A stretch of DNA of 64,000 nucleotides from Loripinus fragilis (lineage: Eukaryota > Mollusca > Bivalvia > Lucinida > Lucinidae): assembly GCA_964019695.1 (NCBI GenBank), contig CAXHUL010000254.1, positions 310,001-374,000 on the forward strand, written 5' to 3'. Each line of letters begins with the position of its first letter. The first letter of the stretch is position 1. The notes beneath the pieces were generated by a model that ran no database searches, had not been told where the DNA came from, and saw only the letters and a program-made list of their open reading frames with translations. A program made the translations under genes and the position numbers. Positions 10,735 through 20,860 of this stretch are shown piece by piece.

Positions 10735-13420
10735 CGTATATGACCTTGGAGTAAAATGTCGCATACAGATAAAATCTCTCCAGGGCTCGTAATGCCAATT
10801 TCTCTTTCATGTTTTGCTGAGGGTGTTCATATTTTGCACAATGACTGTCTATAATGCAGTGTGTAGATAGCAACAAAAGTCTCAGAATACAAATACGACC
10901 TTGGAGTCGAAGGTCAAGGTCAATCAAACTTACAATCTGTCTTGCAGCGAACTCCTCTTATCTTTAATGTGCATTACAAGTGTTATCACATCATGTGACG
11001 ACAGAAGAAAACCTAATATTAAACATGTCCTTAAGTCTGCACCACTCCCCACATCCCTTCAACATTCAGCAAAGCAATACAATCTGAAAAAAATTTCATG
11101 CTTTTTTCCATCGTTATTTGTTTGTAATTTGTATCATTTTCTTATTGTTTGTTTTTTCTCAATCTATTTTTCGCAATTATCATCTTTTCATATTTATAAC
11201 ACTACTTTGTATTCTCACTTTGCTATATGTAGATAAAATACTGCCATATGCATGTATACTATATAGTCACTCTCAACAGGAAAAGAACTCTATAAGCATT
11301 TTTGCTTTCGTTCTAATCCTTTGTATGTTTACAATGTACGTATGTTGTATATCATTGGTATATATTGAATAAAATATGTTTAAACTAACTCCTCTTCATC
11401 CTTTAATGGAGGTTGGTTACATTTACCAAGATGATTGCATGTGGTATGTAGATTATTAAACACGAATGTATTAGATCGCCGATATGACCTTCGAGTCAAA
11501 GGTCAATGAACACATAATCGAATAATGTCTACAGCTCATAATGCGAACTGTTTTTTTTTTTTTTTTTTTTTCATTTTCTGGTCGATGGTGTTCATATTTG
11601 GCACAATGAAAGCCTATGATGTGTAGATTATTAAACGATCTCAATACGGACCTGGCGTTTATACTTAAAACCCGTCTATGGATTATAATGCGTATTCATT
11701 TTTATCATTGGACAGTGCTTGCATGTGCTGTGTAGATTACAACAGAGTTCCAAGATCACTGTTGTGACCTGATCAAGATTCAATACGTTTAAAACGGTCT
11801 TATGGCTCCTAACACGAATCCCTAGTTCATTTTTATAGAGGGTGTCCATATTTAGCACAATTATTTCTTATGATTTGGAGATTACAACGAAGGTTTATCG
11901 ATATGACATTGGAGTCAAAGATCAAGGTCAAATATACTTAAAAGCTGTAATATGGCTAACAATGCGAAATCTTCTTTCATTTTTTTATCAAGGATGTTCA
12001 TGTTTGGCACAACAATGGCCTATGATTTCAAAATACCAATAAGACCTTGAAGTCAAAGGTCAGATTTACTAAATATCTGTAAATTAATAGGGCTTTTAAC
12101 CTGATCTCCGCTTTCATTTTTGACCAAGGGAGTTCATATTTGGCACAATATTCACCTATGATTTATATATTACAACACATTTCTAATCAAAGATATGACT
12201 TTGTAGTCGAAGGACAAATAAACTTAAAATCAGTTTTATTGCTTTTACAGCAAACTCCTCTTTTTTAGACAGCAGTTGTTCATATTTGGCACAATAATTA
12301 CTTGGGTGTGTATATTACAACGGAGGTTACAGATCATTGCTATGACCTTGGAGTCAAAGGTCAAAATCAAACTTAAAGTCTGTCTTACGGCTCGTAGCAC
12401 AAACTCCTCTTTTGACAAATATGCTTCATGTTTTGTACAATGACTGCCAATATGGTGGCCAATATGACCTTTGAGTCGGAGGGCAGTGACCAGCATATAT
12501 AAAATCAGGATATTCGGCTTCTAATGCCAACTCCTCTTACCTCATATTTGACACAATGTTTACCAATCGGAACTGCCTCGGCCAATTCCGCGAAATTCCG
12601 TGGAATCAGACCAGGATCTACTTTGATAACGCGGGTGATAACGTGACGCTGACGTTATATAACGTGACGCTGATGTTACAGATGCCATGTTAACACAATA
12701 ACAAGTGTGATTGGAGCAAAACAAACGGCTTGAATGAAGCTTATGTGTTTTTTTTTTCAATAAAATAAAACCGCATAAACTTCATTTATTCTGCTGATTA
12801 AACTTTTTTTGATAATCAGAATAATCGATTTTATAGAGCTGAACCCACGTGCTCCAGAACTAATTTCCCATACGCCAGTTCCGGCTAACAAAAATGGAGC
12901 TTTTTGGTACATAGTATTACGCGTAATGCTCCTTTCATATACCCGAGCCATGATTCGATTCTCGAATTGTTGCGGACTTTCCCGAATGAATGTTTACCTG
13001 ATTTGGGTAGATGACAAGAAATTATCTGTTTTCCAGTTATGTCTCTTGAGTCAAAGGTCAAAGTCAAAATAATTAAATGCTAGTTATATGGATAGTAAAG
13101 TGAATATCTCTTACATTTTATGATGTAGGTGTTCATATTTTGCACACTGATTGCCTAATTTGTGTCTATGTCAATAATGGATTCGGCCTGCTGATATACC
13201 TTTGAATCACAGGTAAATGTCAAAGTAATAAAAATCTGTCAATATGGCTTGTTAATGTAATCAAGTTCACGACACTGATTGTCTATGTTTTGTAGATGAA
13301 CTATTGACAGCAAAGATTTTGGATTGGAGACATAGGTCAATGTCAGAAAATGTCATATTATGCGGTATTTAATTTAAGTGCGGATATTTGCGATAGCCCC
13401 CAGTTTGATATCTGTGCAGG
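10735..13420. repeat. AGGTCA satellite array, block 4, with insertions
   Basis: Units resume at 10,735 and continue, with gaps, to about 13,420. Receptor-like segments lie near 10,900, 11,490, 11,910, 12,045, 12,350, 13,050 and 13,330. Non-array material interrupts at about 10,965-11,390 (AT-rich, unassigned, including low-complexity pyrimidine stretches) and about 12,560-13,010 (unassigned). A run of 21 T residues is at 11,551-11,571. A final degenerate phrase ending TATGCGGTATTTAAT (about 13,355-13,371) recurs near 20,822. Confidence 0.8.
12637..12679. repeat. 21-bp tandem duplication with dyad symmetry
   Basis: AACGTGACGCTGACGTTAT at 12,639-12,658 is followed by a near copy, AACGTGACGCTGATGTTA, at 12,661-12,678. 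Each copy is itself partly palindromic (ATAACGT / ACGTTAT), so the pair can form a short hairpin. It lies in non-array sequence inserted into the satellite block. Confidence 0.7.
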
Positions 13421-14770
13421 CCTACACATGCTTTTTAAGCCTTCTCAGATGTACAGTTATTCCCCTTTATTAGCATGTTTAAGTGATAAGCATTTGCTTG
13501 AACGCATACATGTTCTATTTATATATACATCATTGTAGCTTCTCATGTTAATAAATATTATTTATCACCCGATTTATACAGAAAATATGCGTTTCTTTTG
13601 CTGCTGAGTATACATATCATACATTATATCGTTATATTTAGCTAAAAATCCCATTTTCTCATTGGAGCTGTCAATCCCCGTAATTCTATGGACGTATATT
13701 AGCTTTGAAAGAAACGGTTACCTTTTCTTCTGATACATGCAGATAAATTCCTCGAAATTAAGAAAAAATAGCTGGTGATAAATAAAGATCTATATTTATT
13801 TCATTGGGAAACCACTATTTGTCTAATCTAAATTTAGATACCGTATACAACCAAAAACGGGCAACCATATATTCATCTCTTCAAAGTAAGCAGCACATGA
13901 TGAAATCGACCATGCCAGAGAATGAAAAAAAATGTGCGCTCAGTGAAAACTCAGATCAGCATGGCATTCGCCTAAAAAACAGACCAATATATTTGATTTG
14001 ATGTTTCGGCATCATAATGACAATATACAGTCTAGAGACAAGCGCTTTTGAAGAACTCGGATCCGAGTTCATAAATTTCGCCAGTAATTGTGTTATCAAC
14101 ACTCTGAGATTAATTGTTTATTTAACTGGGCTCAGCGTCTGAATTTAGAAATTACTCTGTAATAAGATAGCCCCATGCATACAGCAAAACATAATATATT
14201 CATCATTGCCTTGTTTTTGTTGAATCTATTTTATCTATCAAAACCCAGACTAGACTGTTCCAGAAATTATTTTAATTTTAATGAGTTCCTACTGTATAAA
14301 AACAGCAAAGTATGCGACAAACAGCCACATACATAAAAAGAGGTAAGTCTATTGACTCTTCATGTTCCAATTGAATCTTCCATCTACATGGGATGTTAAC
14401 TAGTACTAAATATACTAAATATACAGCCAACAACTTTAGCAGACGACATTTTCAGATGTGTTTTGCTGGCCCTTCAATGGGTAACAGTGCAGACGCTGAT
14501 CAAATGTCGCCAGATGTAGCATTACATCTGGGTCTTCACTGTTAAATCAAGTTTACTTGTATCCAAAGCTAATCAATCACTGGCCTCACGCTTTACATGC
14601 ATGGAGATACGACAAGCTTACATATTGTATCTAGGCTGTTTATTTTGAAAGCAAATCTGACAGAGTGTTGATATATGTAATCATTAGTTTATTGCAGTGA
14701 TTGTTTTAAAGTACAGGGGCATCTTGTCCCTAGACTGTATATACTTCGGGAATAAAGAAATGCAACAAAC
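13420..14770. other. Unassigned stretch with remnants of short inverted-repeat elements
   Basis: No convincing coding frame. Words such as CTCAGATCAGCATGG (about 13,950) and the pair GCAGACGCTGATC / GCATTACATCTGGGTC (about 14,490-14,540) resemble the internal hairpins of the bivalve-type MITEs seen elsewhere in the window. TAGCAGACGACATTTT at about 14,439 resembles part of the palindrome at 27,776-27,945. Confidence 0.4.
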
Positions 14771-15362
14771 ACTTCAATCAATTGTGCAAGTTTTTAGTGC
14801 AAATGAACCACAACATAAGATTTCCACTTAAATCTGTCAAAAATAGTAAGTGATAATGATCAGGAAATACCACAATCACAAACTGCAGACAAACCCATGG
14901 TACCGCGAGGAAGAGCCACACAACAATCACGAGACACAAGGAAGACAAACTAAGCAAAGCAACCAGCTCTCTCTTCCCCATCAAGATGATTGCAAAACTA
15001 GAATGGACATAAAGTGACGTACAACAAAACATAGAACAATAACAGACTCCCACAATGTGAGTAACAATAAACAACAAGTCAACAACAACAGAACCACCGC
15101 CTTAGAACGAACAACAGCCTAAGCCACCTGGGGGGGGGGGGGGGCTTAAATACATTTTATTGGTACAAAATCTTCGCCCTAGATTCTGCTGCTGTTGAAG
15201 TACAAAATGTTCAGCTCGCATGGAAGCCTTCAAACGATTGCAATGTATTATCATGGAGAAACAATCTAATCAAATTAACACACTACGATGGAACAAAGAA
15301 AAGGACTTACGACTGGGTCCAGCTACAGATAAGCATCAGGCACCAACCCACAGATTCAAGCT
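14770..15362 (-). mobile_element. 3' untranslated region of the Penelope-like element ('family A' repeat), copy 1
   Basis: This directly follows the reverse-transcriptase frame on the minus strand. Landmarks read on the minus strand: TAATTTGATTAGATTGTTTC (near 15,265), an ACATTGCAAT ... CATGCGAGC block (about 15,210-15,250), CTGCTGCTGTTGA inverted to TGTTGTTGTTGA around a TTCTAAGGCGGTGG core, then TTTTGCAATCATCTTGATGG and a tail CTGCAGTTTGTGATTGTGG. The same series recurs at 29.4-30.8, 35.2-37.0, 41.2, 62.3 and 63.0-63.6 kb. An open frame of 99 codons within it is not maintained between copies. Confidence 0.7.
15130..15144. repeat. G15 homopolymer
   Basis: Fifteen consecutive G residues on the plus strand, inside the element's 3' region. 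The equivalent position in the other copies has shorter C/G runs (for example GGGGGG near 63,530). It could form a G-quadruplex and is a likely spot for assembly or length error. Confidence 0.95.
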
Positions 15363-17565
15363 TTACGTCAGAGCCGTCATAGAGTCTGAGGCCTGACCCA
15401 CCGTCGTGCAATTTAAAAGGAAACAAAAGCTATAAACCGTGATTTGGGTTAAAACCAGGCATGCAGACTGTCGCATGACATCCAAGTTATATCCAACCTT
15501 TATATAACGTTTGATAATTTTTTGGAATTGATGACTTAAATTAGGTTTTCCAACAATTCGTTTGAATTTATAAACTAAATCGCCATAAAATATAGGTTCT
15601 GATATGCCTTGTTGCAGAAGAGTTTTTAACCCAATGTTGTATTTAACAATTAACTCTGAGTGTCTGTGGTAGAATTTAGAAAATGCTTTTCCAATTTTAT
15701 GATATCTATAACCTTGTTCTAATAAATTAGCAGTTAAAAAAAGGTTTTTGTTGTTGAAGTCATCAACATTAGAACACACTCTAGCAAAACGAATAAGCTG
15801 AGAAATATATACACCATAGGAAGAGAAGCGACGAACATCTCCATCAAGAAATGGCAAATTTACTATTTCAAAATTGAAATCATTCCGTTTATCATAAATT
15901 TTAGAAGAAAGTATGCCATTTGTTATGGACAAGTTCAAGTCCAAAAACGGAGCTTCAATATAAGAAGAGTTTGCCTTATCTAACTGAAGTTCAGTAGGAT
16001 ATATCTGACCTACCATTTGTTCAAAATAAGGATTATCAATATTAAGTAAGTCATCTAAATATCTGGAGGTCGAGTTAAAAGCTTCAATAATATCAGTTTG
16101 ATTATTGTCTAATAGAGACAACCTGAAGTCTCAGTTAGTACCCATTGGAATACCTACAATTTGTGTATATAATTTCGAGCAAAATCTTAATATATTGTCC
16201 AAAGATAATGGAGAGCATCACACATTTTCTGCCATGACCATAATTTATATCGGTTAGGTTGTTCAGAAGGAAAAACAGCATTTTCATCATTACAAGCCAA
16301 CTAAAGTGAGCCCTCTCTGTTAAATGTTTGTTCAATTAATTCTGTTAGTTTTTCTTTGATTAGATTATAAGGCAATGTAGTATAGAGAGTAGAGAAATCA
16401 AATATAGACAAACTAGATGCTAGAAAACCTCTAGACTTTAATTTATTACGAATTTCACCTGAATTTTTAATAGACTAAAACAAGTTTTTACCATTCCTTT
16501 CATAAACTGTTGTGCAATATTTAATGACATGGTTTTTAATCGCAGTGAGGCAACAGTTGAAAAAATAGACAACTCTGTAGTTGTACATGAACTAGAATCG
16601 GCAATAAAACGCGACTTATAGGGCCGTTTATGAAGTTTAGGTAACCAGTATATCATTGGAAGCTTGCTATGGTCCTCATCAACAAACACCCCAGCTTAGC
16701 TGCCATATGGCATCGATGCCTATCATTGATTGACGTCTCATCAAGCCTGTTATGCTCATACGTTTTTGCACTGCTAAGTTCTTGTTTTAGGGTGTTAATA
16801 TGATACCTTTTTCAAACGACCACATCATTGCTAGCAGCCTTATCTGCAGGTGCCAAAACAAACCTCCTATGGAATTCCTGGATCCCTTTCTTCAAATGTC
16901 TTAAAGTGAATTTAGGTTTAGGTGGTAGAAGATCTAAATTGCTGCAATAAAATGAAATCTACCATCAATAATCTTAAAAATGTTTAGTTTCCTACTATTT
17001 AATTACGGCATTAGACTCAACATGCTCTCGTTTACGCCAGCGATTACAAGATTCTTGTAAGGCGCCTGCACTTTCCTTACGAAATGATTTGAAGACTATT
17101 GGAAAAGGAAACCTTTATCTAGGTCCCTGACATATAATAGACTGAATTCATGAATCAGTTATTATTTTTAAATCCATCAGCGGGTTGACAGCAATACTTA
17201 GAGTCTTTACAATCTCAAGAGTTGGGAACAGAATTTTCAATATCAAGTTCTGTTACTAATTGGTTATAGTAAAAAAACAGTACTACGAATAGGTTTATTG
17301 TACTTATAACAATGATAGGGGATTCCTTATTTTTAAAATAAGAAGAATAGAAGAGATAACAGATTTGTCTTTATATACTGGGTAAGTTAATGAATTCAAT
17401 CCCCTTGTTGACAAAAATGAATTTTAATAAAATGTCTAATATGATTATTTTCAGAGTCTATATATGGCCGAAGAGCATGTTGAGTGTAACACCGGGTAAG
17501 AAGTGCTGCATCATAAAGTCGATGAGCTCTATCATATAATTTATTAGCCTCAATATCCAAATTTC
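15363..17565 (-). pseudogene. Penelope-like (Naiad-type) reverse transcriptase, decayed
   Basis: Minus-strand remnant of the RT half of a retroelement polyprotein, which would copy the element's RNA at a nicked target. In N-to-C order: the CxC-linker region with S-[TGA]-D-C (TGA complement at 17,215-17,217); a segment with ADKAA and VVV-[TGA] (16,812-16,814); fingers motif YWLPKLHKRPYKSRFIADSS (YWLPKLHK at 16,627-16,650); FDFSTLYTTLP, RT motif A (16,370-16,402); IPMGTN (16,134-16,151); then the catalytic YLDD box (16,050-16,061) inside an intact 252-codon frame ending at 15,363, with GVYISQLIRFARVC downstream. At least three frame changes and several TAA/TAG stops break it, and sequence between IPMGTN and YLDD appears deleted. 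The frame to 15,363 retains the usual C-terminal thumb. It is certain to be PLE-type RT and probably Naiad. Confidence 0.88.
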
Positions 17566-17571
17566 AAAGTG

Positions 17572-17793
17572 AAAGTGAAGAGATATAGGAAGCGCAGTGG
17601 CTCAGTGGTAGAGTGCTTGACTCGAGGCCGAAGGGCCGTGGGTTCGAGCCTCACCAGCGTCACTGCGTTGTGTCCTTGAGCAAGAACATTAATCCTAGCT
17701 TAGTACTGGTTCAACCCAGGAAGACCCGTCCCTTTTTAACTGAAAGGTTGTTGATGGGCCGTAAAGAATCAAATCAAACAAAGTGAAGAGATA
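17572..17793 (+). mobile_element. tRNA-derived SINE (second copy) with 14-bp target duplication, inside the Penelope-like element
   Basis: The SINE proper is 17,586-17,779 (194 bp), plus strand. The A-box region TGGCTCAGTGGTAGAGTGC is at about 17,598-17,616 and B box GGTTCGAGCCT at 17,641-17,651, with tail GATGGGCCGTAAAGAATC then AAATCAAAC. The flanking AAAGTGAAGAGATA is exactly duplicated (17,572-17,585 and 17,780-17,793). It interrupts the Penelope-like coding remnant between the endonuclease and RT parts, so it is younger than that element. It differs from the copy at 9,382 by scattered substitutions in both head and body. Confidence 0.93.
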
Positions 17794-18790
17794 GAAAGAG
17801 TAACTAAAAGTGAAACGGCCCTATGTTGGCCGGAATGTTTTAAGGTGATACTGAAATCTGAAAGAAAGAGTTAAAACACGTTTATTTTTGCGTTTTGAAT
17901 TTCCATTTTTGCACTTTCCATGAGATTGCTTATTGTGTTAACGGATATCTAAAAGAGAAAAAAACCCATCAAAATCAGGTAATCTAGAAATGTTACCTTC
18001 ATGGTAAAAATTATCATTAAAACCAAGTGGATGTGGTGTTTGTAATAATTTGATCAACTTTGTTTCTAATTCATGCCTGAGAATATTTCTATATCTTTTC
18101 CAGGAATTGTCATCATAAGTAATCCTTTCAACAGGCTGAATAGAAATACTGCTAGTAGAGTGATTAGCTTGTTTGGAATGCCTATAAAGAAAATTATCAA
18201 TTTTGCGAGGCTTTTTTATTCAACAATAGTGCTCAGAAAATCTAGTTTTTAGAAATGTACAAGTTTGGCCAACATATTGCATGCCACGAACCTTCTCGTC
18301 TCAAGATAAAACATAAATAACATCAGTTGATCTTCAATCAAGATCAGAATTAGTAATTACAGAAAATTTTCTGCCATTAACGCTAGATAACAACATATAT
18401 GTTTGCAATAGCTACATGTACGCCTCTTGGCATTGCACCTAGAAATAGAGGGATACACTACACTTCTTCTATACTAACTCGTAGAGTTCCTAAATACAGG
18501 TAACTTAAGAGGAGAAAGACTAACTTTGAAGTGGTTTCGAAAAAGGGCTCAGTCAGAAACTCACTGTTTATTAATTTAAGAGGCTAAATGAAGTTTCAGA
18601 GGTGAAACGTATACAGATCGTAGCATAGAATTATACCTATTGGTGAACTGCGGAATCTGTATAGAAGAAGCAGAATGTAATGGAAGAGGAGAAAGTAAAA
18701 TTTTAACTGTTTTTAGGCTATTCATAATTAAGTTATACATTGAAAAGCAGCATTCATAATGGTTATTTAATAGCAATATCCAGCTGCTGC
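17794..18790 (-). pseudogene. N-terminal GIY-YIG endonuclease part of the Naiad-like element, decayed, with in-frame TGA at cysteine positions
   Basis: Minus strand, upstream of the RT part, so the endonuclease is N-terminal. Readable order: a cysteine cluster CNAKRRRTCSYC (about 18,400-18,450), then after one frame change VNGRKF, D-[TGA]-RSTDVIYVLS-[TGA]-DEK, GMQYVGQT (18,262-18,285, the GIY-YIG-like core), R-SEHY, H..., and a downstream E-rich helix ending PHPLGFNDNFYHEG, then a basic linker GKCKNGNSKRKNKR. TGA codons (complements at 18,334-18,336 and 18,301-18,303) sit where this zinc-binding endonuclease normally has Cys. Further TGAs lie at 18,549-18,551 and 18,561-18,563. Another TGA (18,220-18,222) replaces what is probably Arg. 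Such an endonuclease nicks target DNA for target-primed reverse transcription. TAA/TAG stops show this copy is dead. Confidence 0.8.
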
Positions 18791-18903
18791 ATTTGTGAAC
18801 TAGCTAAAGCTCCCAACATATAACTAAATCTAATACAAGTACAAAGAAACATAGAGAAAGCAATAGTTATTAACGAGATACGAATACTTGTCTACACTGC
18901 TCC

Positions 18904-19399
18904 TTAAAGGGGACGGCAACCCTTATATTAAGTATGTTTTATCAGAAAGAGCTCTATGAACCATGGATTTTGATACAAGTATCATCAAAATCGGTTGAAA
19001 AATGGGCAAGTTATGGGCATTTAAAGAATTCAATATGGCCAACATTTAGCCGCCATTTTGAATATTTAATTAGTTTTCAGAATTTTACAACTCCTTAATT
19101 TTTAGTTATCGCTACTATCACATCTTCTGTGTTTCAGCAGATATGCAGCTTTATACATAAGGAAATGTATCATTAAAGATTAATGCAAATAATCCATCGG
19201 TTTGTTTTTTATTTTGATTACGCATATTTAATTAGGCTGAGTGACGTCACTAAGCCTACAATATGGCCGCTTTCATTACAGACCATTTGCAAATATTCAA
19301 ACGCCCACAACTTCCACATTTTTCAACCGATTTAGATAGAACTAGTATCAAATTTCATGGTTTATTAAGATCTTTCATTCAAAACATAGTAATCATCAG
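18904..19399. mobile_element. Fold-back element F, copy 1, right end truncated
   Basis: It begins AAAGGGGACGGCAACCC and carries two subterminal arms inverted relative to each other (ATTTTGATACAAGTATCATC near 18,967; ACTAGTATCAAATTTCATGG near 19,342). The centre carries GAGTGACGTCACT (19,240-19,252), a perfect CRE palindrome. The complete copy, in inverted orientation, is at 25,931-26,447. Here the right terminus stops within its AGGGT word, exactly where a family B repeat starts. No coding capacity. Confidence 0.75.
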
Positions 19400-19638
19400 G
19401 GTGGATACCACATGGGAAAGTAACAAAAATACAATAAACACCACCAAAAAGAGCCAGGAGGTCAGCCCTTTCCCAGTAGATGACCACAAGGCAGCAATGA
19501 ACAGACGCGAAATCATGAGAAACACAAGACACACAAAAACACAAATGATCCACAAAATAAGTACCGCCTAAGAACGGTCAGTAAAATATTTTACTGGAGG
19601 GCTTAAACCGATTTCACGGCGCCAACCTCACCCTTAGT
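19400..19638 (-). repeat. Family B dispersed repeat, copy 1
   Basis: Minus-strand copy of a roughly 270-bp repeat with landmarks GGGTGAGGTTGGCGCC (start), an 18-bp perfect palindrome CAGTAAAATATTTTACTG, CCTAAGAACGG (complement of the family's conserved core), and CTTTCCCATGTGGTATCC at the far end. Other copies are at 23,689-23,978 (+), 50,801-51,085 (-) and 51,815-52,072 (+). The 62- and 102-codon frames across it are shadows of the repeat. Its core resembles the family A core, so the two may share an origin. Confidence 0.75.
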
Positions 19639-19729
19639 TCAGATGGGGATCAAGTCACATAGATGTCTCCTTATTTTTTTAACGTTTTATGTAAATAAAA
19701 CAATTTGCATATCTGACCACGCAATGAAA

Positions 19730-20440
19730 GACTTGTGTCTAAGCTTCTATTTGGTACCAACTTAAGTAGTTTATGATATAAGGCAAGTGAGATATTATAG
19801 ATTTTGTAGGTAAATCCCCAGTTTTGATCGCATTTTGAATGTTTTCATAATTAATTGCAAATATTAAAATGAGATAATTTACATATGCAACCAATGGATA
19901 AAGGGCCCATGTCTTAGCTTTAATTTTTTTACCAAGTTTAGTAGTCTAGGATAAGAAGCAGCTGAGATATTAGTAATTTTGTAGGCACACCCAATTCTAG
20001 AATCGTATTATGGGTTGCCATCGTAACCATGCATGTTCATTTTGCCCAAACAGGTTTACTTTTAGAGACCTAAATTTCTACGCTATAAAAGTGATACCAC
20101 TGCATGAGGTGATTATGACCTCCTAACAGAGGGCAATAAAGTGGTCCCAATAGGATTTTATGTATTTTAGATAAAATGTTGATATATATCTTGGTGAAAG
20201 AAATCTTGCTTTATACAGGTTGTGTTTGTTTTGTTGCTTTACGTCCCAAGTCAACAGCTATGGTTAAAGAGTTAAAGATCAATGTCACATATAGTAAAAT
20301 CTGACTTACTATGGGCTATAGAACTAGATTGTTACCAAGTATAGCAGTCAATGATAAGATGCTGCTGAGATATGAGTATTTTGTAGGTGCATCTAATTCT
20401 TTAGAATGGCATGTTGAGTAACCATATATTTCAAATGTGT
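19730..20440. repeat. Diverged tandem repeat, about 180 bp, three units with an interruption
   Basis: The phrase TTTACCAAG-TTAGTAGTCTAGGATAAGA-GCTGAGATATTAGTAATTTTGTAGG recurs in variant form at about 19,750-19,815, 19,925-19,985 and 20,330-20,390. Between the second and third units is non-repeat sequence that includes a SINE-tail-like fragment (20,222-20,260). No coding signal. Confidence 0.6.
20222..20260 (-). mobile_element. SINE tail fragment
   Basis: GTTTGTTTTGTTGCTTTACG then TCCCAAGTCAACA matches, on the minus strand, the common 3' tail of the SINEs in this window (GTTGATGGGACGTAAAG). No tRNA-like head is attached. A second tail-only fragment occurs on the plus strand at about 21,186-21,225. 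Confidence 0.45.
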
Positions 20441-20640
20441 TTATGTTTAGGACAATATTTTTTTTAATTAAGGCCAGTTCACCTAACCACACTTTTTCCT
20501 TTATACAAGTAAGTTTCTTCTTGGGGTTCCTTTATTCGAGTGATAAATTGATTCAATCTGTCCCATATCAGTTAATCCGCTAATGATTTCTCATGGACAG
20601 AAATATAGGCCATTTTTGTTGGTCCTAATGATAAAAAAAA

Positions 20641-20860
20641 TTGATATCCATGGAAAGTTGTCCTGTGGTGCAAGGTAAGCTAAATTTGCCCACAGACTAC
20701 AACTTTTGTTACCATGTTTGTCTGAAGGTATTTATATTTAATACAGAGTTTGCAAAATGGACAACGGTTCGGACTGCTGGGTTGATCTCGATGAGAAAGT
20801 TCAATGTCAAAAATGTCATACTATGCGGTATTTAATGTAAGGGCGAATATCTGAACTACC
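20641..20860. repeat. Isolated fragment related to the end of the AGGTCA array
   Basis: The segment around 20,795-20,850 (GTTCAATGTCAAAAATGTCA then TACTATGCGGTATTTAATGT) closely resembles 13,330-13,400, where the main array ends. The preceding 150 bp is unassigned. The 64-codon open frame over it is not credible as a gene. Confidence 0.5.

Noticed and set aside
14778..15077. Hydrophobic 99-codon frame repeated in the family A copies (also near 29,433-29,711 and 63,185-63,475)
   Set aside because: The DNA is a repeat. The copy at 29.4 kb changes register midway and the 35.2 kb copy is split between two frames, so the protein sequence is not maintained.
17586..17779. Functional tRNA gene
   Set aside because: A and B boxes are present but the acceptor and anticodon stems do not form a full tRNA, and the unit has a SINE body, a tail and target duplications.
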